From Puniceicoccales bacterium (GTDB lineage: Bacteria > Verrucomicrobiota > Verrucomicrobiia > Opitutales > LL51), in contig JAITJQ010000095.1 of assembly GCA_031278845.1 (NCBI GenBank), positions 1-22,496 on the forward strand: DNA of 22,496 nucleotides, given 5' to 3'. Below are positions 1 to 7,478 of this stretch, in pieces. Numbering within the stretch: position 1 is the stretch's first letter; each line of letters starts with the position of its first letter. The position numbers were made by a program, and so were the translations under genes. Below the pieces are notes generated by a model. The model had not been told where the DNA came from. It did no database searches and worked only from the letters and a program-made list of their open reading frames with translations.

Positions 1-42
1 TGGACCCCCCGCAAGGAGGCATAGCCTCCTTGACCTCCTTCG

Positions 43-83
43 GCGGCCGAGCCCTCGGGCAGAAAGCCCGAGGGCTCGGCCGC
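43..83. repeat. Palindrome family B, copy 1
   Basis: This is an 18-bp perfect stem (43-60 with 66-83) around a 5-base loop. The outer arm reads GGCCGAGCCC and its mirror. The same outer arm occurs at 9768-9804 with a different inner stem, and the start of another copy is cut by the window end at 22480-22496. Confidence 0.8.
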
Positions 84-107
84 AAGGTCAAGAAGACTCT
101 TTGACTT
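84..107. repeat. Repeat module D, copy 1
   Basis: This short imperfect palindrome starts AAGGTCAAGA and ends CTTTGACTT, immediately beside the family B hairpin. The same motif, with one or two substitutions or a 2-base indel, lies at 13091-13117 and inverted at 22452-22477, again beside a GCGGCC arm. The pairing of modules B and D is therefore recurrent. Confidence 0.7.
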
Positions 108-222
108 TTCTTAGCGGCCAAGCATGCGAAATTTTCGCATGCTTGGCCGCTAAGGAGTGCTTTTAAAATTACTGGCCCCGTCCATGCGCGAGTGCGCATG
201 GACGGGGCCGTTTTTCTCAGGT

Positions 223-274
223 CCAGGAGGCGGTGCCTCCTGGTAGGGGTTGCAAGGGGAAGAATTCCCCTTGC
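223..274 (+). repeat. Composite repeat (hairpin C plus module G), copy 1
   Basis: The hairpin CCAGG-AGGC-GGT-GCCT-CCTGG (223-243) is followed by a G-rich stretch and a second hairpin, GCAAGGGGAA/TTCCCCTTGC (252-274). The same two-part order occurs at 13201-13254 and 15967-16019, and a degraded inverted version at about 5484-5515. The inner four pairs of the first stem differ between copies but stay complementary. Confidence 0.75.
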
Positions 275-293
275 CTCTACCCCAAAAGCGACA

Positions 294-905
294 TTATTTT
301 TTTTCATCGAATCGATTTTCGGTGCCATTCCATAGGCGACGGATATTGGGAATATGTCTAAGAAATACAATGATCATCAGAAAAAAAGTCAGTTCGATTA
401 TTTCTTTGGGGTAGGCGAAGAGGTAAGCATTGAGGGGAAGGGACAGGACGAAGCAGAGCGAAGCGAGCGAGGCGAAGCGTGTAATTGTAAACACAGAATA
501 CCACAGGGTAACACCTAAAAGCGCGACACTGGGCATTAGAACGGTTAGGCCGCCGATGGTTGTGGCGACACCTCTTCCGCCACGAAACTTTAGGAAAAGG
601 GAAAAACTATGCCCCAAAACGAGGCCAATCAGCAGTATAGCGCAGGTACTATTGGCCAGATTGGGATGAAGTTGAAAGTGAATTTTTGTGATCAAGACGG
701 GTAAGGAACCCTTAAGAAAATCGAGAAAAAAAACTAAGACTCCATATTTTTTTCCCAGAACACGTTTAACATTTGTAGCGCCGGGATTACCGCTACCTTC
801 GCGAAAAATATCGATACCTTTCGCTTTTGCAATGAGCACAGCGAACGGAATCGATCCGACGATATATCCCACCAATCCCACTAGAAACATCCAGTAATAG
901 AGCAT
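294..905 (-). CDS. plsY: Acyl-phosphate:glycerol-3-phosphate acyltransferase PlsY
   Basis: PlsY is an inner-membrane enzyme that moves an acyl group from acyl-phosphate to glycerol-3-phosphate, the first step of phospholipid synthesis in bacteria that use the PlsX/PlsY route. The 203-residue protein has the family length and several hydrophobic helices. Signatures include GSIPFA near the N-terminus, then GSGNPGATNVKR, GHSFSLFLKFRGGRGVAT and RHIPNIRRLWNGTE. I start at the ATG at 905; a TTG two codons upstream is possible, but PlsY proteins begin close to the first helix. No clear Shine-Dalgarno site precedes it. A strong promoter at 927-955 lies in the gap after rfaE2, so plsY is probably transcribed on its own. 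Identification is confident. Confidence 0.95.
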   Translation of the reverse strand: MLYYWMFLVGLVGYIVGSIPFAVLIAKAKGIDIFREGSGNPGATNVKRVLGKKYGVLVFFLDFLKGSLPVLITKIHFQLHPNLANSTCAILLIGLVLGHSFSLFLKFRGGRGVATTIGGLTVLMPSVALLGVTLWYSVFTITRFASLASLCFVLSLPLNAYLFAYPKEIIELTFFLMIIVFLRHIPNIRRLWNGTENRFDEKK

Positions 906-926
906 AGACAAAAATTAAAGTGCCGT

Positions 927-955
927 ATTATAATATTATGTGTTTGGACAATCAA
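927..955 (-). promoter_or_regulatory. Sigma-70 promoter for plsY
   Basis: On the minus strand TTGATT (950-955) is followed by a 17-base spacer and a perfect TATAAT (927-932). Transcription would start near 920, about 15 bases before the plsY ATG. Confidence 0.7.
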
Positions 956-965
956 GTACAATGAT

Positions 966-1454
966 TCATTTTAGGGACATATTTTGGATTTTTTCCACTA
1001 GGGCGGTCGTACTACAATGGGGCAAAGTTTGTACAAATTTCACGTCGGCGCCAATTTTTTGGAGGATTAGGCGTTCTTCCGCATTCAATGTTTCGAGGTT
1101 ATAGTCCGTTGATTTTACGTAAATATCGGGGTGAAAAATTTCCAATTCTCGACTCAGGCGTTGGCTAGTAAAGATGAAAATTCCGGAAACGCATGCTAAA
1201 GCTGCCAGCATATAGGCTCGTTCCCATTCTCCGACGATGGGCCGCGAGGGACCTTTTAATTGGCGGATACTTTCATCGCCGTTGAGAGCAATCCAGAGCT
1301 CACCGAATTTTGCTGCCTGTTGCAGTGAAAAAACATGGCCCGCATGCAATAAATCGAAGCAGCCGTTTGTCAATACGATTGTGCGATTTCGAGGCTGGTT
1401 ACGAATTTTTGTGGCCTCTTCCAGCGAGAACAGTTTGGAGTTCATCTCCATCAT
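966..1454 (-). CDS. rfaE2: Stand-alone heptose 1-phosphate adenylyltransferase (RfaE2/HldE C-domain)
   Basis: This enzyme transfers AMP to D-glycero-beta-D-manno-heptose 1-phosphate to make the ADP-heptose precursor of the LPS inner core. The 162-residue protein is a single cytidylyltransferase-like fold without the N-terminal kinase domain of E. coli HldE. Residues 30-40 read NGCFDLLHAGH, which contains the nucleotide-binding HxGH motif. KGPSRPI at 67-73 is the usual heptose-family loop. Its start codon overlaps the nusB stop by one base (TGATG), which suggests translational coupling. Two further in-frame ATGs lie within the first four codons, so the exact start is uncertain by a few residues. 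GmhB, which acts one step earlier, is encoded at 5601-6197. Confidence 0.92.
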   Translation of the reverse strand: MMEMNSKLFSLEEATKIRNQPRNRTIVLTNGCFDLLHAGHVFSLQQAAKFGELWIALNGDESIRQLKGPSRPIVGEWERAYMLAALACVSGIFIFTSQRLSRELEIFHPDIYVKSTDYNLETLNAEERLILQKIGADVKFVQTLPHCSTTALVEKIQNMSLK

Positions 1455-1903
1455 CAGGATGCCGTGCGCAAAGACCGGGAGAGTGTACTCATCACGCGAT
1501 CCAATATGCCATTGATGAAGGCTTTTGAATGTTCGCCGGAAAACATTTTTCCCAGTTCAATCGCTTCATTGATGGATACAATCGGGGGGATATCGTTGCG
1601 GTATAATAATTCACAGATCGCAAGACGAATAATACACAGGTCAACCAAGGATATGCGTGAAAAGTTCCAATTGGTTGCGAAGCGATCGATGAGTGCGTCA
1701 ATTTGCGATAAGTTTTTTTGCAATAGGGAAACGATTTCCTCTGCGAATTTAAAATTTTCCGGATCTTTCTCGAAAATGTTACAAAGTGCCGCTAAAGTTT
1801 CCGCGTTTGCCTCCATCCTCCTCGCCTCGCACATGTAGATCCACTGGACCATTAGGATCCGATTTTCGCGGCGTAACGATATTTTTTCTTCATGCATTTC
1901 CAT
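1454..1903 (-). CDS. nusB: Transcription antitermination factor NusB
   Basis: NusB binds boxA RNA with NusE (S10) and supports antitermination, mainly on rRNA operons. The 149-residue, mostly helical protein matches the family length. The N-terminal RREN..LMVQWIY segment and the C-terminal VSINEAIELGKMFSGEHSKAFINGILDRV segment (described here in part; the IN-E-ELAK-F...FVNGILD pattern) are characteristic. It lies 30 bases after clpP and runs into rfaE2 with a one-base overlap, so it appears to be third in a tig-clpP-nusB-rfaE2 group. An alternative ATG lies two codons downstream. Nothing in it looks degraded. Confidence 0.93.
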   Translation of the reverse strand: MEMHEEKISLRRENRILMVQWIYMCEARRMEANAETLAALCNIFEKDPENFKFAEEIVSLLQKNLSQIDALIDRFATNWNFSRISLVDLCIIRLAICELLYRNDIPPIVSINEAIELGKMFSGEHSKAFINGILDRVMSTLSRSLRTAS

Positions 1904-1933
1904 AATTTCAAAGAACAGATTTAATTTTTCTAG

Positions 1934-2557
1934 TTATGTTTTATTTTCCGCAGGTTTTTTTTCGATGACTTCGTCCACAATGCCATATTCTTTTGCGTCG
2001 GCCGCTGACATGAAAAAATCGCGATCCGAATCCTTTTCCACCTTTTCTATCGGCTGACCGGTACACTCCGCAAGAACATTGACCAAAGTTTTTTTCCAGC
2101 GTAAAATTTCTTTCGCTGCAATCGATATATCCGATGTTTGCCCTGTTGCCTGACCCGAAGGCTGATGGATCATGACCCGGCTATTGGGAAGTGCGTAACG
2201 TTTTCCTTTAGTCCCGGCCGTTAGGAGTACCGTTGCCATGCTAGCCGCCTGACCGATGCAATAGGTCACCACATCGCAGCTCATGAATTTCATCGTGTCA
2301 TAGATCGCCATACCGGCCGTAATGCTGCCACCCGGCGAATTGACGTACATATGAATATCCTTTTTAGAATCCTCCATTTGGAGAAAAAGTAGTTGAGCAA
2401 CGATTGCATTGGCTACGAAATCATCGATCGCTGTCCCTAAAAAAATGATGCGATCCTTGAGCAAACGGCTATAAATATCCCAGGAACGTTCCTGGCGGCC
2501 GTCGCGCTCATAGACGTAGGGGAGCGGCATATATTGACTGACGATTTTAGGCTGCAT
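1934..2557 (-). CDS. clpP: ATP-dependent Clp protease proteolytic subunit ClpP
   Basis: ClpP is the serine protease of the two-ring Clp complex. It degrades proteins unfolded by a ClpX or ClpA partner in the cytoplasm. The 207-residue protein is full length. The catalytic triad is Ser106 (in GQAASMA), His131 (in MIHQPSG) and Asp180 (in SDRDFF). The triad spacing of 25 and 49 residues is the same as in E. coli ClpP. The NSPGGS motif at 73-78 is present. It starts 2 bases after the tig stop, the classic tig-clpP arrangement, but the usual next gene clpX is missing and nusB follows. A ClpX-like gene with an IGF docking loop sits at 8072-9667 and may be its partner. Confidence 0.96.
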   Translation of the reverse strand: MQPKIVSQYMPLPYVYERDGRQERSWDIYSRLLKDRIIFLGTAIDDFVANAIVAQLLFLQMEDSKKDIHMYVNSPGGSITAGMAIYDTMKFMSCDVVTYCIGQAASMATVLLTAGTKGKRYALPNSRVMIHQPSGQATGQTSDISIAAKEILRWKKTLVNVLAECTGQPIEKVEKDSDRDFFMSAADAKEYGIVDEVIEKKPAENKT

Positions 2558-2559
2558 AA

Positions 2560-3927
2560 TTATTGGACATTGACCGCGGAATCGTTGGAGGATGTATCCT
2601 CTGTGGGAGATTCTACGGGCGATGGACTTCTTTCTAAATTGGAAATTAAAATAAAGTCAATTGTTTTTCCAAAGATAGCGCGCCGCCGAAGGTCCTGAAC
2701 GCGTTCGCGATTATTTTTAATTTCTTCGACTAACTGAGCTGGAGTCGTACGTAACGTCGATGCCTCTTGGACAATCATTTGATTGAGTTCCGTATCCGTA
2801 AGTGTAATTGCTTCATTTTTGACAATTTTTTCGAGGATGAAGTTGACTTTCGCACGGTCGCGGGCTAGTTCCCGACTATCTTCGAACATTTTATCTTTAT
2901 TATTTTCGAACATTTCCGCGGTCATACCTTCGTGGATTTGGCGTTCGACAAAATTGTGTATGATATGAATTTGCTCGTACTGAACGGCACTTTCGGGAAC
3001 TTCAAAGGAGGCGCTATCGAGTATCTTTTGGACGATATTTTCCCGTTGTTCGAAGCGTAACGCCTGTAGCTTACGGTTTTTAAGGCCTGCAGCGAGTTGC
3101 GTTTTAAGCTCATCGAGATCTTTGATTTTCAATTTTTCGAAAAATATGCCATCAAGTTCGGGAAGAATTTTTTCGCGAATTTCAAAAATTTTAACATGGT
3201 AGATGACCTTTTTCCCTTGTAGTTGGGGGACTTCAAAGTCAGCCGGGAATTCCATTTCAACGTCCTTTTCGCCGTCGATTTCCATATCCAGAATGCCTGT
3301 GGTGATTGCCCGTATATCGAAGGCGTTCTCATTAGCGGCCTCTATCCAGGTATTTTTTTGTTCGGCCCAGCCCGATAGTTTTGGAACAAGATCGATGGCT
3401 TTCGTACCGTCTTCGAGCACACCTTCGTACTGTAGGCGCACAAAATCATCCTTTTGGATCGGGCGTTTTACTTCCCGGTAATCCGCGTGGTGGTTGCGCA
3501 GCTGCTCGATAGCTCCGGCAATTTCTTCGTCACTGACGGTAATTTCGGGCTGATTAATTTCGATATTTTTGTAATCGAGCAGCTCGAAGGTCGGTTTTAG
3601 ATCGACGATAAAATTGAGTTCCTTATTGCCTTCCGAAGTATTTTGGACGTCGAATTTCACGAGCGAAAAAATTTCCCAATTATTTTCTTTGACGATATCG
3701 TCGAAGGCCTTTGAGGCGACAGTTTTATTGATTTCTTCCGTCAATTCCTTGGCATAACGCGTCCTAACGAGTGCCGGAGGAACTTTTCCCTTTCGAAATC
3801 CGGGAATCTTAACATCCCGAACGAAAGATTGCAGAACGGTATTCTCTTCCCTTTGAATGGCATCTTTTTCGATGACAACGGTGGCTTCTCTGCGAACCGA
3901 ACTGATTGACTTAATTTCACCTTTCAC
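2560..3927 (-). CDS. tig: Trigger factor (ribosome-associated chaperone)
   Basis: Trigger factor sits at the ribosome exit tunnel and shields nascent chains. At 455 residues it has a typical length. The ribosome-docking signature GFRKGKVP is at 43-50 in the N-terminal domain. A diverged FKBP-type PPIase domain covers roughly 158-255, followed by the helical C-terminal chaperone domain and a short Ser/Pro-rich tail. The start is GTG, chosen because a purine-rich AAGGGG site lies about five bases upstream and because the family begins with a few residues before the first strand. A TATAAT box at 3958-3963 precedes it without a good -35, so the promoter is only tentative. clpP follows after 2 bases. 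Confidence 0.95.
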   Translation of the reverse strand: MKGEIKSISSVRREATVVIEKDAIQREENTVLQSFVRDVKIPGFRKGKVPPALVRTRYAKELTEEINKTVASKAFDDIVKENNWEIFSLVKFDVQNTSEGNKELNFIVDLKPTFELLDYKNIEINQPEITVSDEEIAGAIEQLRNHHADYREVKRPIQKDDFVRLQYEGVLEDGTKAIDLVPKLSGWAEQKNTWIEAANENAFDIRAITTGILDMEIDGEKDVEMEFPADFEVPQLQGKKVIYHVKIFEIREKILPELDGIFFEKLKIKDLDELKTQLAAGLKNRKLQALRFEQRENIVQKILDSASFEVPESAVQYEQIHIIHNFVERQIHEGMTAEMFENNKDKMFEDSRELARDRAKVNFILEKIVKNEAITLTDTELNQMIVQEASTLRTTPAQLVEEIKNNRERVQDLRRRAIFGKTIDFILISNLERSPSPVESPTEDTSSNDSAVNVQ

Positions 3928-3957
3928 AATTCCCCTTTCCCTGTTTTCCTAGTGAGG

Positions 3958-3963
3958 ATTATA
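3958..3963 (-). promoter_or_regulatory. Possible -10 box for the tig-clpP-nusB-rfaE2 group
   Basis: TATAAT on the minus strand lies 30 bases before the tig GTG. There is no convincing -35 at 16-18 bases, so this is a weak call. Read-through from the permease gene upstream is the alternative. Confidence 0.35.
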
Positions 3964-4013
3964 TTCGAGTCAATCTCATAAAATTTTTTTTAAGATCTCC
4001 ATGGTGTTGGCCT

Positions 4014-5417
4014 TTATTTTTTCCAACTCGGCCGCCGAAAACGGACGATGATAAACGGAGGTAACAAAACCATGATATTGCCCACGATCATGAGTGAAAT
4101 GTAAGCCATTTTATTTTCAAAGTGAATTTCTTCGGGCGGCAGAAATCCAATAATATAGCAGATCGCACAGGCTATGCTCGATATCCCTCCGATGGCGATC
4201 ATCCCCGGCTTCCCGAATGGAACGGTATAGGCGCGTTTCACATCGGGGTATTTGAACTTAAGTATAATACCGGCGGCAAATATGAGAATATACATGAGAA
4301 GCGTCGTCTGGGCCGTGATCGCTATGAGAATCCAAAAACACGTCGTCACCGATGGAAGGAATAAAAAAATGAGGGAAAATAGAGTAATAGTTGCGGCTTG
4401 CCAAACGATGATTGCAGAGGGCATGCCGTGGGCATTTATTTTTTGCAGGGGCGGCGGAAGATGGCCCGTATGAGCCGTAGCGAACATCCCGCGCGCAGGA
4501 CCGGCAACCCAGGCGACAAACCATCCCAAAACGCCCAAAGCCATAAACCACGCAACCCATTGCGCAAACCAGGGGATGCCAAATTTCGTACATAGCGCCT
4601 CAATGGCCTGAATGATTCCCGATTCAAGGGTGAGCACTTCCTTGGGAACCGATACCGCAATGGCAAGTGAACCCAGTAGAGAAATGGCGAAAATGAAGAG
4701 CGTTGATAACAGTATGGCTCGCGGATAATCCCGTTGGGGATTTTTGACGTCCTGGGCATGGACGGCAGACATTTCAAGCCCTGCGAATCCAAGAAATACG
4801 TTCAGTAAAAAGACAAATTTTTCCGGAGAATCGAGTGTGGGCAATAGGGCGGAATAGGATAATTCCGTATGGGATGGATGTCCTGCCATAAGCCAAGAAA
4901 TTCCCAGCGCAATAATAATGATTCCCGGAATAAGGGTCCCAAAAATGGAACCGATATTGGTAATGAAGCTCGCCAATTGTGTCCCCTGAAGCGTTATCCA
5001 AGTGCCTCCCCAGGTGACGGCCAAAATAATGAAAAATATGTAGTAATTATTCTCTGCGAGAGTCGGATAGCCAATTGCGTAGGCGATGATCGAAGCGAGG
5101 TAGGCGAGCGATGTCGGAAATCCAACCACATTCGAAAATAGCTGCAACCAAACCGCTAAAAATCCCCAAAGACCCCCAATTGCTTTGCCAACCCAGTTCG
5201 CAATACCACCTTCTTCGGGAAAACCCGTTGCGAGTTCCGCCGCCACAAGGGCCGTCGGAATAAGGAAAAAAATCACGGAAAAAGCATAAAAGACAATCAT
5301 ACCCAATCCGTACTCCGCCATGGACGGAAGATTTCTGAGGTTGATCACCGCCGCACAATTGATCATCGCCAGCGAAAATACGCCCAGATAGGCGTGTGAT
5401 TTATCTTTTGCGCTCAT
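4014..5417 (-). CDS. APC-superfamily amino-acid permease, GadC-like antiporter
   Basis: This is a 467-residue polytopic membrane protein with about twelve hydrophobic helices. The N-terminal pattern SLAMINCAAVINLRNLP and the downstream EEGGIANWVGKA and FLGFAGLEMSAVHAQDVKNP segments resemble the glutamate:GABA antiporter (GadC) branch of the APC superfamily. Related transporters are common in intracellular bacteria that import host amino acids; the actual substrate cannot be read from sequence. It is transcribed toward tig, with an 86-base gap. A good promoter lies directly upstream (5426-5454), with its -10 only eight bases from the ATG. The next in-frame ATG is at codon 18, inside the first conserved segment, so the first ATG is favoured and the mRNA may be nearly leaderless. 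Confidence 0.88.
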   Translation of the reverse strand: MSAKDKSHAYLGVFSLAMINCAAVINLRNLPSMAEYGLGMIVFYAFSVIFFLIPTALVAAELATGFPEEGGIANWVGKAIGGLWGFLAVWLQLFSNVVGFPTSLAYLASIIAYAIGYPTLAENNYYIFFIILAVTWGGTWITLQGTQLASFITNIGSIFGTLIPGIIIIALGISWLMAGHPSHTELSYSALLPTLDSPEKFVFLLNVFLGFAGLEMSAVHAQDVKNPQRDYPRAILLSTLFIFAISLLGSLAIAVSVPKEVLTLESGIIQAIEALCTKFGIPWFAQWVAWFMALGVLGWFVAWVAGPARGMFATAHTGHLPPPLQKINAHGMPSAIIVWQAATITLFSLIFLFLPSVTTCFWILIAITAQTTLLMYILIFAAGIILKFKYPDVKRAYTVPFGKPGMIAIGGISSIACAICYIIGFLPPEEIHFENKMAYISLMIVGNIMVLLPPFIIVRFRRPSWKK

Positions 5418-5425
5418 CCGCGTTA

Positions 5426-5454
5426 ATTACCGTAAACTTCTGAAGTGATGTCAA
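5426..5454 (-). promoter_or_regulatory. Sigma-70 promoter for the amino-acid permease
   Basis: On the minus strand TTGACA (5449-5454) is followed by a 17-base spacer and GGTAAT (5426-5431). The predicted start site at about 5419 is within two or three bases of the ATG at 5417. Confidence 0.6.
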
Positions 5455-5483
5455 GATTTTTTTATAAAAACCGAAAAAAAGTG

Positions 5484-5515
5484 GGGCTTCCCCCTACAAA
5501 CCCCTACCAGGGGAT
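5484..5515 (-). repeat. Degraded composite repeat (module C/G), inverted
   Basis: Read on the minus strand this contains CCTGGTAGGGGTT, then a G-rich run and GGGGGAAG. That follows the order of the unit at 223-274 but has lost the clean second hairpin. Confidence 0.5.
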
Positions 5516-5536
5516 TCATCCACTGGATCCGGATTT

Positions 5537-5575
5537 GCGGTTTGATCCGGTGGCAATGCCACCGGGGCAAACCGC
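5537..5575. repeat. Palindrome family A, copy 1 (divergent)
   Basis: This is a 39-base hairpin with left arm GCGGTTTGATCCGGTGGC and a 3-base loop. It aligns without gaps to the copies at 13151, 15919 and 22291. Two stem positions carry paired changes relative to those copies. One position next to the centre of the arm is mismatched (A opposite G). Confidence 0.75.
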
Positions 5576-5600
5576 AGAGGGCCAATTTAAAGACTTGACC

Positions 5601-6197
5601 TTACGGCGAAGCCCCCCTGGATAACCGGAGCTCCATAAGCAGCCCATTCTGGGCGAAGTCGAGTAAGTGTTTAAAGACTAAGATTTTTCCATTGCGGATG
5701 AGTTTTTCGCATTGGGGAGATCGGGGGTATTGGGATTCGAGCAAGTGAGCTTGGATGGAGGCATTAATGCCTGCGAAGGCGTCGGTTTCCTTATCGCCAA
5801 CCATATGGCATTCGTTGCGATTGAGTTGGTATTTATCGATCATTTCGTTAATGAATCGCGGGGAGGGTTTGCGGTAATGATTTGGAGCGTAGGTTGATTC
5901 GGGGGCGATACAAATTTCGGCGAAGTGGGGATTGCCGAGCAGTTCGATAACCCGTTGGTTACAGGCTTCGACGTCTATTTTTGTATAGATTTTTTGTTCG
6001 ATACCGGGTTGATTCGTGAACAGGAAGAGCAGAAATTTTTGGCGAACGAAAATTTCGACAGCCTCGCGGGTTCCATCGATGAGTTGAATTTTATCGGGAT
6101 TGGAAACGTAATGGTAATCGACATTAAGCGTACCATCTCGGTCGAGAAAAATTGCTTTTTTGATCGACTTTTGTGAATTTTGGTAAGAATGATCCAT
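5601..6197 (-). CDS. gmhB: HAD-family D,D-heptose 1,7-bisphosphate phosphatase (GmhB-like)
   Basis: GmhB removes the 7-phosphate from D-glycero-manno-heptose 1,7-bisphosphate, the step before ADP-heptose formation by RfaE2. The 198-residue protein has the HAD motifs in order: DRDGT at 19-23 with the nucleophile and acid Asp19 and Asp21, TNQ at 61-63, RKPSP at 109-113 and GDKETD at 134-139. The Cys/His zinc loop normally found just before the RKP motif is not visible; only one cysteine remains there. A related HAD-IIIA phosphatase such as a HisB-N type cannot be excluded, but the LPS context supports GmhB. Its ATG directly abuts the divergent ftsY ATG. The last few codons (LSRGASP) lie in repeat-like sequence. 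Confidence 0.82.
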   Translation of the reverse strand: MDHSYQNSQKSIKKAIFLDRDGTLNVDYHYVSNPDKIQLIDGTREAVEIFVRQKFLLFLFTNQPGIEQKIYTKIDVEACNQRVIELLGNPHFAEICIAPESTYAPNHYRKPSPRFINEMIDKYQLNRNECHMVGDKETDAFAGINASIQAHLLESQYPRSPQCEKLIRNGKILVFKHLLDFAQNGLLMELRLSRGASP

Positions 6198-7169
6198 ATG
6201 TTTGGAGTATTTTCAAAGGTTTACGCTCGGGTTGAGTCAGCAAAAAATAGATTAACTTCAAGTTTTAAAAGTATTTTTCAGGGGAAAAAACTCGATCCTA
6301 ATTCCATTGAGCAGATTGAAGCCCTACTATATTCGGCGGACATTGGTGTTGAGACGGTCGAAAATATTATTGCTGCGGTTGAGGTAGCCTACAGAAATAA
6401 TCCTCAGATGCGAGAGGGGGAGGTGAAGGAAATTTGTGAGAAGGTGTTACTCGATGCGTTACGGGGAGCGGATCGTTTAGCGGAGGCGCTATTGAAGGGA
6501 GCGGAATGGGGCGAGGGTGCGAGTGCGGGAGAAGGGAGAGGGAATTCGTCGACGGTTCCGTTGGTGATTGCTTTAATTGGGAGTAATGGATCGGGGAAGA
6601 CGACGACGGCGGCCAAGTTAGCGGGATTTTTTACGGAGAATGGAAAATCGGTAATTATTGGCGCCTGCGATACATTTCGTGCGGCGGCGAACGAGCAGAT
6701 TAAGATTTGGTCGGAGCGGCTTCATTTTGATCTTGTAGAGAGTCAGCGGGGAGCGGATCCGGCTTCGGTGGCATTTGACACCTGTCAAGCGGCCATTAAT
6801 CGGGGGAGGGATGTTGTGATTTTAGATACGGCGGGGCGTTTGCACAACAAGTCTCATCTCATGGGGGAGCTAATGAAATTAAAGAGAGTAGTGGGGAAAA
6901 TTAATCCTATATTTCCGCAGCATCTATGGTTAATTGCCGACGCTCATTTAGGGGCGAACACGATTACATCGGCGCAGAAGTTTCATGGGGAGCTTGGGTT
7001 AACGGGTATGATTTTGACGAAATTGGATGGAGCGGGTCGAGGGGGAGCGATTGTTGGGATTTATCAAAAGTTAGGCATACCGGTTTATTTTATTGGTACA
7101 GGAGAGGGGCCTGTGGATTTGGTACCATTTGTTGTTGAGGAGTACGTTCACGCGCTTGTGGGGGTATAA
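6198..7169 (+). CDS. ftsY: Signal recognition particle receptor FtsY
   Basis: FtsY is the SRP receptor GTPase that docks ribosome-nascent chain complexes at the membrane. The 323-residue NG domain is complete: an N-domain helical bundle (about 15-95), G1 GSNGSGKTTT (128-137), DTFRA (158-162), DTAGR (210-214) and TKLD (274-277). It lacks the long acidic A domain of E. coli FtsY, as many bacterial homologues do. A Gly/Glu-rich low-complexity linker (about 100-118) joins the N and G domains. I chose the ATG at 6198; an upstream ATG (6189) or TTG (6180) would overlap gmhB. No strong Shine-Dalgarno site is seen for any of these. The ftsY promoter must lie inside or beyond gmhB. Confidence 0.94.
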   Translation: MFGVFSKVYARVESAKNRLTSSFKSIFQGKKLDPNSIEQIEALLYSADIGVETVENIIAAVEVAYRNNPQMREGEVKEICEKVLLDALRGADRLAEALLKGAEWGEGASAGEGRGNSSTVPLVIALIGSNGSGKTTTAAKLAGFFTENGKSVIIGACDTFRAAANEQIKIWSERLHFDLVESQRGADPASVAFDTCQAAINRGRDVVILDTAGRLHNKSHLMGELMKLKRVVGKINPIFPQHLWLIADAHLGANTITSAQKFHGELGLTGMILTKLDGAGRGGAIVGIYQKLGIPVYFIGTGEGPVDLVPFVVEEYVHALVGV

Positions 7170-7478
7170 TTTTTAGGAATACATTTTTATTCATAGTGGC
7201 GGATATTAGCCTTTAGAAATTAAAGCGGTTGTCAAGAGAAAAGTTAAAAAATTTTTATAAAGTTGTTGTATAATATCGATTTTCACAATCCATATCCGCT
7301 CTATTGGGAAAGAGTGATGCAATTTAAAAGGCAGAAAGTGAGGGCGAGCGGCACGTCTATAAACAGGACTAATCTTGATGTATTGGATGATCGGCAGACG
7401 GTGAAACATTGGAAAGAGATTTTATTTTTCCATTGTCATTTTGAAAAATCTGGATGATATCTAGAAACATAGAGAGCG
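7170..7478 (+). other. 309-base gap between ftsY and birA; a TATAAT box but no convincing gene
   Basis: The stretch is AT-rich at first and holds TATAAT at 7269-7274 with no good -35 hexamer at 16-18 bases. The following 190 bases are less AT-rich and contain one short ORF (7317-7457). No SRP RNA core, tRNA fold or terminator hairpin is apparent. Unlike other gaps of this size it contains none of the palindromic repeats, so it may hold an RNA gene or a long leader for birA. Confidence 0.4.
7317..7457 (+). CDS. Possible small basic protein of 46 residues, unknown
   Basis: An ATG at 7317 opens 46 codons ending in TGA 21 bases before birA. The upstream GGGAAAGAG could serve as a weak ribosome binding site, and TATAAT lies at 7269-7274. 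The product starts MQFKRQKVRASG and is Lys/Arg-rich in its first half. It resembles no family I know. It could be a chance ORF inside a leader or non-coding RNA, and that is about as likely as a real gene. Confidence 0.22.
   Translation: MQFKRQKVRASGTSINRTNLDVLDDRQTVKHWKEILFFHCHFEKSG

Larger units (their letters stand above)
1..293. repeat. Cluster of six intergenic palindromes downstream of plsY
   Basis: No gene is visible here. The stretch is almost entirely perfect inverted repeats: 12-20/24-32, 43-60/66-83 (18 bp), 111-131/133-153 (about 20 bp), 174-189/194-209 (16 bp), 223-231/235-243 and 252-261/265-274. The 174-209 hairpin is followed on the plus strand by GTTTTT, so it could terminate a rightward transcript entering from outside the window. 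plsY transcripts run into the same hairpins from the other side. Several elements recur elsewhere in the window with altered but still paired stems. Confidence 0.85.

Noticed and set aside
1..293. CRISPR array
   Set aside because: The repeats are hairpins of differing sequence with no regular unit length or unique spacers, and no cas genes are present.
7170..7478. SRP (4.5S) RNA beside ftsY
   Set aside because: The conserved GGAAG/AGCA core tetraloop region of SRP RNA is not present on either strand.
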